Positions 1 through 4,929 of a stretch of DNA of 7,819 nucleotides are shown piece by piece. Position 1 is the stretch's first letter. Every line of letters starts with the position of its first letter. Both the position numbers and the translations under genes were made by a program. The notes beneath the pieces are model-generated. The model ran no database searches, was not told the DNA's origin, and worked only from the letters and a program-made list of their open reading frames with translations. The stretch lies in NCBI GenBank assembly GCA_021736505.1, contig JAIPFU010000081.1, forward strand, positions 1 through 7,819. The letters are read 5' to 3'. Origin of the DNA: Spirochaetia bacterium. Lineage in GTDB: Bacteria; Spirochaetota; Spirochaetia; PWKH01.

Positions 1-119
1 TGATGTTTTCTCCGCTGCTGATACATCTGTATGTTTCAGAGATGATGTGGGTGTCGATGGTGGTCAGCGCAGTTCTGAGTTTGACGTGGCTCCCGACTAT
101 TCTACGGGGTCAAAATTGA
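1..119 (+). CDS. C-terminal fragment of a probable RND/MMPL-type membrane transporter (5' end outside window)
   Basis: Reading in the frame that starts at base 3 gives 38 codons ending at TGA 117-119. The peptide is strongly hydrophobic and ends in VSMVVSAVLSLTWLPTILR followed by GQN. A Phe-Ser-Pro stretch, then a final transmembrane helix ending in a Leu-Thr-x-Leu-Pro motif and a short basic tail, is how RND-superfamily (MMPL/HAE3-like) exporters typically end. This family exports hydrophobic compounds or lipids across the inner membrane using the proton gradient. Only the tail is visible, so the family call is inference from the terminal helix; another polytopic membrane protein could end similarly. 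An overlapping frame is open from base 2 to 268, but it reads through both hairpins in the gap and yields no membrane-like or recognisable peptide, so I prefer this frame. The gene converges on the encapsulin operon. Confidence 0.45.
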   Translation, partial: MFSPLLIHLYVSEMMWVSMVVSAVLSLTWLPTILRGQN

Positions 120-153
120 TGATGCAGGCGGAGTGCGGGGGTATCAGCATATA

Positions 154-179
154 CGGTGGCACAAAGCTTTGTGCCACCG
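154..179. repeat. Perfect 26-bp palindrome
   Basis: The arm CGGTGGCACAAAG (154-166) is followed at once by its exact reverse complement (167-179). It lies 34 bp after the stop of the left-edge gene. Neither strand has a T-tract immediately after it, so it is not a standard intrinsic terminator. It could be an RNA hairpin that protects a 3' end, a back-up terminator in the convergent gap, or a protein-binding site. What is seen is the perfect symmetry; the role is unknown. Confidence 0.7.
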
Positions 180-222
180 AAAACAGGGCACTCATTCCTT
201 ATTCGTTGCTTTGTGACCGCAC

Positions 223-294
223 AAAAAAACACCGCAGGGCTTCAAGAATCGGGAAATCAGTAAGCTGAAAACCCGATCAGTGAAGCATGCGGTG
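223..294 (-). terminator. Intrinsic terminator with long multi-stem hairpin, end of the encapsulin operon
   Basis: On the minus strand, 65 bases before the encapsulin stop, there is a 65-nt hairpin (230-294) followed by seven U (the A-tract 223-229 on +). It has an outer stem CACCGCA/TGCGGTG, then GCTTCA/TGAAGC across a small GG/A internal loop, then ATCGGG/CCCGAT, then TCAG/CTGA closing a 4-base loop. The G+C-rich base next to the U-tract fits an intrinsic terminator for the minus-strand transcript. Read on +, the hairpin is followed only by a weak run (CCGATTTT), so it may also slow the convergent transcript. The hairpin is longer and more branched than a minimal terminator. Confidence 0.75.
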
Positions 295-323
295 CCGATT
301 TTAAGAATCCGGGTAAGTGAAGC

Positions 324-365
324 CTGAAAGTTAAAAAACTTAAAGTTAAAAACTGAAAGTTAAAA
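324..365 (-). repeat. Three-unit tandem repeat spanning the encapsulin stop codon
   Basis: On the minus strand the units are TTTTAACTTTCAG (365-353), TTTTTAACTTTAAG (352-339) and TTTTTTAACTTTCAG (338-324), that is 13, 14 and 15 bp, differing mainly by one extra T each time. The first unit contains the last sense codon (TTT, Phe265) and the TAA stop (362-360). Each later unit repeats a TAA. The array is A+T-rich and A/T-homopolymer variable, as expected from slippage. Confidence 0.8.
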
Positions 366-1157
366 CTTGAGGCCCACAAGCGCTTCCGGAGTGTAGATGG
401 TGAAGGTAAAAGATTCCATTAGGAAGAGGTTGATCTCTTCGGTGGTATGTGAATGATACCCTATGGAGAAATCCTGACCCAAGGTAAGAGTCGCATCGCC
501 TCCGCGGTTCGCTGCAAGGATACCGCCTTCTACGATATCAGAGAGCAGTACTTTTCCGTTGATCTGCTTTTCAATTATGGAACGGATCGTTCCGCCGGCG
601 GTTGGCCGCGAGATGAAGTTCCAGAGGACAGGGGAGACCACCAGATTTGCTGAAGGATCAATTCCTTCCCGTCTGAGCCTTGCCTGCGCTTCTGAAACCG
701 CATCAATAAGTGCCCCTCCCTCCAGAGATGTACCGATTTCCTTGCCTTTGATGACTTCCTGTATTCCTTTGATTTGGCCGTCCTTGAAGCCATTGAAGAC
801 TGCCTGTTCTTCGAAATGAGCAATCTGCTGAGCAGCTTTCAAGAGAGGATCAAGGTCCGGGTCCTGAGTGCCTCGTTCGATGTTGTCTAGTTCCCACATT
901 GGCAGGCTGAAGCGTATACGCGTTTCAGTCAATGGCTGTGTGTTATATGTTCCGTAGAGCACCCCGTTATTTTTCTGGTTTTTGGGGACATTCAATCTCC
1001 CGGAACTGACGTTTGTGTAGCTGATTCCATGGGGTCCGTCGATGTCGACGAAATTTCTTGCGGAAAGTGTATTTCGCAATGCTTCCCGTGCTGTATTATC
1101 AATCTCTTCCCATGCTTTTGAGCTAATTGGTGCTAGGTCTCTTTTTAATAAATCCAT
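360..1157 (-). CDS. Family 1 encapsulin shell protein (HK97-fold nanocompartment)
   Basis: This 265-residue protein is the shell subunit that self-assembles into an icosahedral protein compartment enclosing cargo enzymes in the cytoplasm. It matches the Thermotoga maritima encapsulin/linocin M18 family from end to end. It starts MDLLKRDLAPISSKAWEEID, has FVDIDGPHG near 37-44, the block RIRFSLPMWELDNIERG at about 80-96, RGGDATLTLGQDFSIGY near 218-234, and ends TPEALVGLKF. In T. maritima, FMN binds the shell near an Arg and a Trp in the block equivalent to 80-88; both are kept here (R80, W88), so flavin binding is possible by inference. Length equals the family norm, with no extra insertion. 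The ATG follows an AAAGGAG (1165-1171 on +) by seven bases. It lies 57 bp downstream of the ferritin-like cargo gene on the same strand, the usual order for this system, and shares its promoter. Confidence 0.96.
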   Translation of the reverse strand: MDLLKRDLAPISSKAWEEIDNTAREALRNTLSARNFVDIDGPHGISYTNVSSGRLNVPKNQKNNGVLYGTYNTQPLTETRIRFSLPMWELDNIERGTQDPDLDPLLKAAQQIAHFEEQAVFNGFKDGQIKGIQEVIKGKEIGTSLEGGALIDAVSEAQARLRREGIDPSANLVVSPVLWNFISRPTAGGTIRSIIEKQINGKVLLSDIVEGGILAANRGGDATLTLGQDFSIGYHSHTTEEINLFLMESFTFTIYTPEALVGLKF

Positions 1158-1214
1158 AATGCCGCTCCTTTGCTTTGCAGCTATCGCTAGTTTTTTTGCT
1201 ATTCGTTTTTTTGA

Positions 1215-1592
1215 TTAGTCAGTTAAGCCTAATCCTCTTCCTGGAGCTTCCGCCGAAGTATCTTTTTTATCTCCTTCGTCCGTTTGTTTCGAAGCTCCTC
1301 CGAGGAATTCCTCCTCCACTTCCGCGTAGCCTTCCTGATAAAAGTTCTCTTCTTCAGGATCAAGCTCCTTCAGCAGTCTGAGAAATTCACCGGCGTGCAC
1401 TTTTTCTTCATCAGCAACATCGATGAGAACGTTTTGGGCGAGCTCGTTATCTGTTGATTCCGCCAGCTCCTGATACAGCTGTATAGCTTCATATTCCGCT
1501 GATACCATAAATCGTATAGCTCTGACGAGCTCCTCATGAGTCAATTTTCTGTCACTCTTCATTACATGAAAAGGATTACCAAAATCGGGCAT
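1215..1592 (-). CDS. Encapsulated ferritin-like cargo protein
   Basis: This 125-residue protein belongs to the encapsulin-associated ferritin-like family, which oxidises Fe(II) and feeds mineral into the shell. Two helices carry the metal ligands: AEYEAIQLY (about 32-40, E33/E35, Y40) and DEEKVHAGEF (61-70, E62/E63, H66), the ExxH pair of this family. These short proteins have two helices per chain, so the active site forms only between subunits. After about residue 92 comes an acidic, low-complexity linker, then the C-terminal tail APGRGLGLTD. Its G-x-L-G-(I/L) core resembles the T. maritima cargo-loading peptide (GGDLGIRK) and should dock it inside the encapsulin encoded just downstream. 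Start choice: ATG at 1592 has a perfect AGGAGG (1598-1603 on +) five bases upstream and gives the family N-terminus MPDFGNPF. The frame stays open for 58 more codons upstream, but that part looks non-coding. Confidence 0.93.
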   Translation of the reverse strand: MPDFGNPFHVMKSDRKLTHEELVRAIRFMVSAEYEAIQLYQELAESTDNELAQNVLIDVADEEKVHAGEFLRLLKELDPEEENFYQEGYAEVEEEFLGGASKQTDEGDKKDTSAEAPGRGLGLTD

Positions 1593-1679
1593 ACTATCCT
1601 CCTGTTTTATTTCAGTTCTTTGCGCAGCAAACGCAGATTCCCGCTTGTGAATTACATACACTTGAGGAACCATACTTAT

Positions 1680-1708
1680 AAAGTAGGGTACTGATGAGCA
1701 ATCGTCAA
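1680..1708 (-). promoter_or_regulatory. Candidate sigma-70-type promoter of the ferritin/encapsulin operon
   Basis: On the minus strand, TTGACG (1708-1703) and TACTTT (1685-1680) are separated by 17 bases. A start near 1673 would give a leader of about 80 nt before the cargo gene. The near-palindrome ACTT-ATA-AAGT (1674-1684) overlaps the -10 and could be an operator. No convincing Fur or PerR box is visible. The same hexamer pair type (TTGAC-n17-TACTTT) occurs at the TetR gene. The call is by eye only. Confidence 0.4.
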
Positions 1709-1794
1709 GTATAGGCAGAGGAAATTGGCTGCTCAAGAAACTATGAAAGGCGTTTTCAGTGGTCAATTAAGCCGAATGGGTGTACCATGAGAGG

Positions 1795-1952
1795 TGGCAA
1801 AAAATTTTGTGATAAGTAAAAATGTTAAGCTGCTCATCACTGGTTTTTCAGGGACCTTTGAATAATGCAGTGAGACTGCGATTGGGGTGATGATTTTTCT
1901 GCGAAAAAGTTCGGCAGAGAGTGGTTTCAGGCTGTCACAAATTTTTTTGCCA
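1795..1952. repeat. Pair of 18-bp inverted repeats bounding a structured 158-bp segment (MITE-like)
   Basis: TGGCAAAAAATTTTGTGA (1795-1812) and TCACAAATTTTTTTGCCA (1935-1952) are inverted copies that differ at a single position. Between them are further symmetric elements: TCATCAC/GTGATGA (1834-1840/1887-1893), a GCAGT-GAG-ACTGC hairpin (1867-1879) and TTTTTC-TGC-GAAAAA (1894-1908). No coding sequence is convincing inside. The segment sits in the divergent gap and ends 28 bp before the start codon at 1981, so it must hold or border that gene's promoter. It could be a small non-autonomous element or a paired regulatory site; no clear target-site duplication is visible. Confidence 0.5.
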
Positions 1953-1980
1953 GGGTATACGAGAAACCGGGGGAGGGCGT

Positions 1981-3174
1981 ATGCTGAGTAAAAAAAGTAA
2001 AATCGATTGCTTAGGCATCAGCAGAAAAAAAATAATCGGCGTATTCTGTGTTCTTTGTTTTGCAGGAATCTGCATGGCGGGAAATCTGTATGCGGAAGAA
2101 GCTGGACAGGAAGCAGGGAGTTTGGAGGGAAGGACTGTTAAGGATGATGTCTCCGCGGTTGAAGATGACCAGCCGGCTGACATCTATATTGAGGCTCTTG
2201 AAGCGCTGGCGGATGAGGAGCTTTCATTGGCGAAAACGAAGCTCTTGGAGCTTCAGGAACGCTTTCCCGAGTCTCAGTATCGTCCAAAAGCCGAGGAGTA
2301 TCTCTTTGACATCACCCAAAGAAAAAGTAATGCCGGGATTGTCCCGTTTTATTTGGGAAATCTGATTACTACGACCTATTCGGCCATGGCCTTGCCTTAT
2401 GTTCTGGGGTATGAACTTGATGAGATCCTCGGCGGGCTGACCGGGCTGGCTGGGGTGGCCTCGGGGCTTGGAAGTGCTCGCCTGATGAGCAGAGATTATC
2501 CAGTGAGCAGCCATCAGGCATGGTGGATTGAGAGTATTCAGCTTATTTCGCTTGGAAACTATTTTTATAGCTTCAATAGTATTGATCCCTATGACTTTAT
2601 GGACTATGACACCGCAGACAGGATTTTTCAGGCCGGGATTATCTCCACCGCCCTGACGTCCCGAGGAATAGGCTATGCGCTGAACCGTGAAAGGTCTCCG
2701 AGCAAGGGGAAAGCAGCTTTTATGCTGCAGAGTTACGCTTGGTCCAATGTGTATTATTGGCTCTTTACTGCAGGGGTGCTGGAATCAGATTACACGCGGG
2801 GAAACAATATTGGCGCGCTGTTGGTGACGGATGCTGCATTGGCGGGAAGTCTGCCCCTGTGGGAGAATTTGCACTGGAGCAGTTTGAGGACGGGGCTGGT
2901 TACTGTAGGCGGTCTCGGCGGAGGGCTTCTAGGCTTCTTTTCCAACATAATTCTTTTGGAGCTTCTTGATTTGACGGGGCAGGCATCAGCAGGTATTATG
3001 ATGGGATCAGCCCTTGCCGGCCAAGCCGCTGCAGTGTATTTCACGAAAAACATGGAGGGTGAGCGCAGTTTTGAGTCTCCCCAGGTCGCAAGATCTCGTT
3101 CCAAGGGAATTGCTGTCATGCCTGCGGTTTCGGCGGACAGAGGGATGGGCTTTCAAGTCTGCTGGTCCTGGTAA
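1981..3174 (+). CDS. Exported protein of unknown function with TPR-like N-terminus and glycine-rich hydrophobic segments
   Basis: I do not recognise this 397-residue protein. A basic N-region (KKSK, SRKK) and hydrophobic core at about 18-34 look like a signal peptide, likely cut after NLYA (residue 38). An acidic linker follows. Residues about 65-113 resemble one tetratricopeptide-type helix pair of the kind in periplasmic YbgF/BamD-like proteins (EALEALADEELSLAKTKLLEL, then RFPESQY). The rest is a series of hydrophobic, Gly/Ala-rich stretches (about 118-145, 149-168, 215-232, 276-290, 304-328, 334-353) with glycine-zipper patterns, separated by aromatic-rich loops. It ends GFQVCWSW, like a C-terminal beta-strand with terminal aromatic residue, so an outer-membrane location is possible; inner-membrane helices are the alternative. 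Start: ATG 1981 has GGAGG four bases upstream. The last two codons and stop form unit 1 of a 17-bp repeat array. The kinase gene follows after 73 bp. Confidence 0.85.
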   Translation: MLSKKSKIDCLGISRKKIIGVFCVLCFAGICMAGNLYAEEAGQEAGSLEGRTVKDDVSAVEDDQPADIYIEALEALADEELSLAKTKLLELQERFPESQYRPKAEEYLFDITQRKSNAGIVPFYLGNLITTTYSAMALPYVLGYELDEILGGLTGLAGVASGLGSARLMSRDYPVSSHQAWWIESIQLISLGNYFYSFNSIDPYDFMDYDTADRIFQAGIISTALTSRGIGYALNRERSPSKGKAAFMLQSYAWSNVYYWLFTAGVLESDYTRGNNIGALLVTDAALAGSLPLWENLHWSSLRTGLVTVGGLGGGLLGFFSNIILLELLDLTGQASAGIMMGSALAGQAAAVYFTKNMEGERSFESPQVARSRSKGIAVMPAVSADRGMGFQVCWSW

Positions 3175-3230
3175 AGTGAAGGACCTGGTAAAGTTAAGGA
3201 CCTGGTAAAGTTAAGGTCCTGGTAAACTCA
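3164..3230 (+). repeat. 17-bp tandem array (four units) starting inside the gene end and carrying its stop codon
   Basis: The units are GGTCCTGGTAAAGTGAA (3164-3180), GGACCTGGTAAAGTTAA (3181-3197), the same again (3198-3214), and GGTCCTGGTAAACTC (from 3215). The first unit encodes the end of the protein (Ser-Trp) and its TAA stop (3172-3174). Because 17 is not a multiple of 3, the repeated TAA (3172, 3189, 3206, 3223) falls in each reading frame in turn. GGTCC and GGACC at unit starts can pair with each other, giving short hairpins in RNA. The array ends just before the next gene's ribosome binding site (AGGAG 3238-3242). Confidence 0.92.
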
Positions 3231-3247
3231 TCTAAGCAGGAGTTGTT

Positions 3248-4795
3248 ATGCTATTTGGAATTGTAGCCGATGATAATACCGGCGCTTCGGATGCTGCTGG
3301 AATGCTGGCGGCCTGCGGAATTTCCACCGTCCTAGCCTTGCGGCTGGAGGTGCTGGAGTCTGCGGAAGTTGTAAAGCGTATCGCCGGGAACTCGTTTGAT
3401 GCCCTGGTAGTGGGGACCCAGAGCCGCTCAGTACCCGTCCGGGAAGCGTATGACAGGACTGTCCAGGCGCTGCAGGTGATGAAGCGGCTGGAAATTCCGC
3501 AGGTGCAGATCAAATACTGCTCAACCTTCGATTCTACAGCGGAGGGAAACATCGGGCAGATGCTGGATGCGGCGCTGGATGTCTATGGAACATCGCAAAC
3601 AATCGTCCTGCCAGCATTGCCTGTGAACGGAAGGACCACCTACCATGGGTATCATTATGTGTATGATGCTCTCCTCGCGGATTCGCCCCTCCGGCATCAT
3701 CCGATCAACCCCATGACTGAATCGAATTTGCTGAAACTGCTGAGTACGCAGACGAAGCGGAAGGCGGGCCTTCTGCGCCTCGAGACCATCCTTGAGTGCA
3801 GCCAAGATGCTGCGAATCCAATCCAGACAGGCGCTGCAGCAAAAGAGGTCGGAGCCCCTGGGGGCAGCGGAGGAACCGAGGCAGCTGGAGCAGCCGATGC
3901 AGTCGGAGTATCGGGAGCAGCCGGCGTAACGGGAGGAACCGAGGCAGCTGAAGCAGACAGCATTGGCCGCCGACTGCAGCAGCTCAGGGATGAGCAGACC
4001 TCATATATCGTCAGCGATGCCGTACTGCAGGAGCACATCGATATCGTCACAGAGCACGTGAAGGACTGGCCGGTCCTCTCCGGCGGGTCAGGAATTACTG
4101 CATCCTGGGGAAAGCTGAAAGGTCGAGAAGCAGCGCTCTCCGATTGGCAGGGGCGGCTTGACGCCATCCCGAAAAAGACTCTGGTCATCTCCGGGAGCTG
4201 CTCGCAGATGACATTGAAGCAGCTGGCATACGCAGAGAGCAGCGGCTTTGCCGTGTATCGCCTGCCGGTAAAGCAGATTCTGCTGGGGGCCTGGAAACTC
4301 AGTGACCACCTCCGGGAGCTGCAGAAACTCCTGAATGATCACGAAAAGCTGATCGTTAGTTCCTCAGCACAACCGGAAGAGCTGCAGGAGATTCACAATT
4401 TTGCGGAGGGTGAAGGAATGGATCCCCTGAAAGCGGGGGAGACAATATCTCATACCCTCGGGATGATCTCCCGGGAGCTGCTGAATCAGAATATTCCGGA
4501 AGCAGAGAGAGAAAACGCATCGCGGAAGCATCAGCATAAAAAACAAAACCGGCATGATGACAAAGGAGCGGAACAGGAGCTTGATCCTTATGCTGTCGGA
4601 AGGATCATCGCTGCCGGAGGGGAGACATCGGGGGCTGTGTGCCGATACGCTGGACTTGATTTTTTGGAAGTCGGGTTCCCCGCTGCCCCGGGAGTGCCCT
4701 TCTGTTTTCCCGTAAACCGGCCAGACTTGATGGTGGTGCTGAAATCAGGAAATTTTGGTGATGAAGAACTCTACGAAAAAATTTACTCGCTGTGA
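3248..4795 (+). CDS. otnK: Four-carbon acid sugar kinase (DUF1537 family), OtnK-like 3-oxo-tetronate kinase
   Basis: This family phosphorylates C4 sugar acids with ATP; OtnK acts on 3-oxo-tetronates before retro-aldol cleavage to a triose phosphate. Substrate-domain motifs: IVADDNTGASDAAG (5-18), KYCSTFDSTAEGNIG (89-103), LPALPVNGRTTYHGY (121-135), HHPINPMTESNLL (150-162) and LSGGSGI (277-283). Nucleotide-domain motifs: GGETSGAV (457-464), PGVP (481-484) and KSGNFGD (499-505). The KYCSTFDST-GNIG block is typical of the OtnK subgroup, so substrate class is inferred, not shown. At 515 residues it is longer than the usual roughly 415-430. The excess lies mainly in a Gly/Ala-rich repeat insertion (about 185-240) between the two substrate-domain halves, and in a basic, His/Lys-rich loop (about 420-445) in the ATP domain. 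Neither removes a motif. AGGAG (3238-3242) lies five bases before the ATG. The usual partners (OtnC aldolase, OtnI isomerase, dehydrogenase) are absent from the window. Confidence 0.9.
   Translation: MLFGIVADDNTGASDAAGMLAACGISTVLALRLEVLESAEVVKRIAGNSFDALVVGTQSRSVPVREAYDRTVQALQVMKRLEIPQVQIKYCSTFDSTAEGNIGQMLDAALDVYGTSQTIVLPALPVNGRTTYHGYHYVYDALLADSPLRHHPINPMTESNLLKLLSTQTKRKAGLLRLETILECSQDAANPIQTGAAAKEVGAPGGSGGTEAAGAADAVGVSGAAGVTGGTEAAEADSIGRRLQQLRDEQTSYIVSDAVLQEHIDIVTEHVKDWPVLSGGSGITASWGKLKGREAALSDWQGRLDAIPKKTLVISGSCSQMTLKQLAYAESSGFAVYRLPVKQILLGAWKLSDHLRELQKLLNDHEKLIVSSSAQPEELQEIHNFAEGEGMDPLKAGETISHTLGMISRELLNQNIPEAERENASRKHQHKKQNRHDDKGAEQELDPYAVGRIIAAGGETSGAVCRYAGLDFLEVGFPAAPGVPFCFPVNRPDLMVVLKSGNFGDEELYEKIYSL
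3869..3956 (+). repeat. Duplicated 25-bp unit inside the kinase insertion
   Basis: A 25-bp stretch at 3869-3893, beginning GGAGGAACCGAGGCAGCTG, recurs at 3932-3956 with one mismatch, 63 bp (21 codons) apart. Another 10-mer, GGAGCAGCCG, occurs at 3887 and 3914. In protein these give GGTEAAGA and GGTEAAEA within a Gly/Ala/Val-rich loop. The spacing keeps the reading frame, so the insertion looks built from in-frame duplications. Confidence 0.8.
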
Positions 4796-4806
4796 AAGTC
4801 AACTCG

Positions 4807-4880
4807 AAGTGTTTCAGCCAGATTCAAGTGTTTCAGCCAGGTACAAGTGTTTCAGCCAGGTACAAGTGTTTCAGTCGAGT
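4807..4880. repeat. 19-bp tandem array between the kinase and GGDEF genes
   Basis: There are three 19-bp units, AAGTGTTTCAGCCAGATTC (4807-4825) and AAGTGTTTCAGCCAGGTAC twice (4826-4844, 4845-4863), then a partial fourth that keeps AAGTGTTTCAG (4864-4874). The array begins 11 bp after the kinase stop and fills over half of the 130-bp gap. It contains no stop codon of the preceding gene, unlike the arrays at 324, 3164 and 7317. There is no spacer structure, so it is not a CRISPR. Confidence 0.9.
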
Positions 4881-4887
4881 GCATAAA

Positions 4888-4929
4888 ATGAGTTTGTCTG
4901 CATTACGTGATAAAGGAGAAGAGCATTGA
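4888..4929 (+). other. Possible 13-codon upstream reading frame overlapping the TTG start
   Basis: ATG 4888 opens MSLSALRDKGEEH and stops at TGA 4927-4929, which overlaps the GGDEF gene's TTG start (4926-4928). Ribosomes finishing here would sit on the next start, so translational coupling is possible. The frame has no strong ribosome binding site of its own, and a short frame like this can arise by chance. Confidence 0.2.

Larger units (their letters stand above)
1593..1980. other. Divergent intergenic region, 388 bp
   Basis: This gap separates the minus-strand ferritin/encapsulin operon from the + strand gene at 1981. It holds the candidate operon promoter (1680-1708), the inverted-repeat segment 1795-1952, and near the right end the ribosome binding site GGAGG (1972-1976) of the next gene. 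I could not identify a convincing promoter for the + gene. The 58 upstream codons in frame with the ferritin gene (1593-1766) and the GTG-initiated 20-codon extension of the 1981 gene (1921-1980) both look like chance open frame. Confidence 0.6.

Noticed and set aside
168..177. 10-mer CTTTGTGCCA shared with 5976-5985
   Set aside because: Shared 10-mers are expected several times by chance in a window of this size, and the second copy has no palindrome.
47..268. Open frame of 73 codons on + in the convergent gap
   Set aside because: It runs through the perfect palindrome and into the terminator hairpin, overlaps the better membrane-like frame 1-119, lacks a ribosome binding site and gives no recognisable protein.
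230..294. Integron attC-like site
   Set aside because: The imperfect hairpin recalls attC folding, but the conserved core sites are absent and the U-tract explains it better as a terminator.
1615..1640. Riboswitch or structured leader before the ferritin-like gene
   Set aside because: Only a small TGCG/CGCA hairpin is visible in the roughly 80-nt leader; no known aptamer pattern was seen.
1593..1766. 58-codon N-terminal extension of the ferritin-like gene
   Set aside because: The family N-terminus MPDFGNPF starts at 1592 right after a perfect AGGAGG, and the extension overlaps the candidate promoter.
1921..1980. GTG start 20 codons before ATG 1981
   Set aside because: It overlaps the inverted repeat, lacks a ribosome binding site, and would put 20 extra residues before the signal peptide. 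ATG 1981 has GGAGG at good spacing.
3697..4188. Long minus-strand open frame opposite the kinase insertion
   Set aside because: It is a shadow of the G+C-rich repetitive coding region, with low-complexity Ala/Pro/Ser translation and no start signals.
4807..4880. CRISPR array
   Set aside because: Units are directly adjacent with no unique spacers, only 19 bp long, and no cas gene is present. The same holds for the other arrays.
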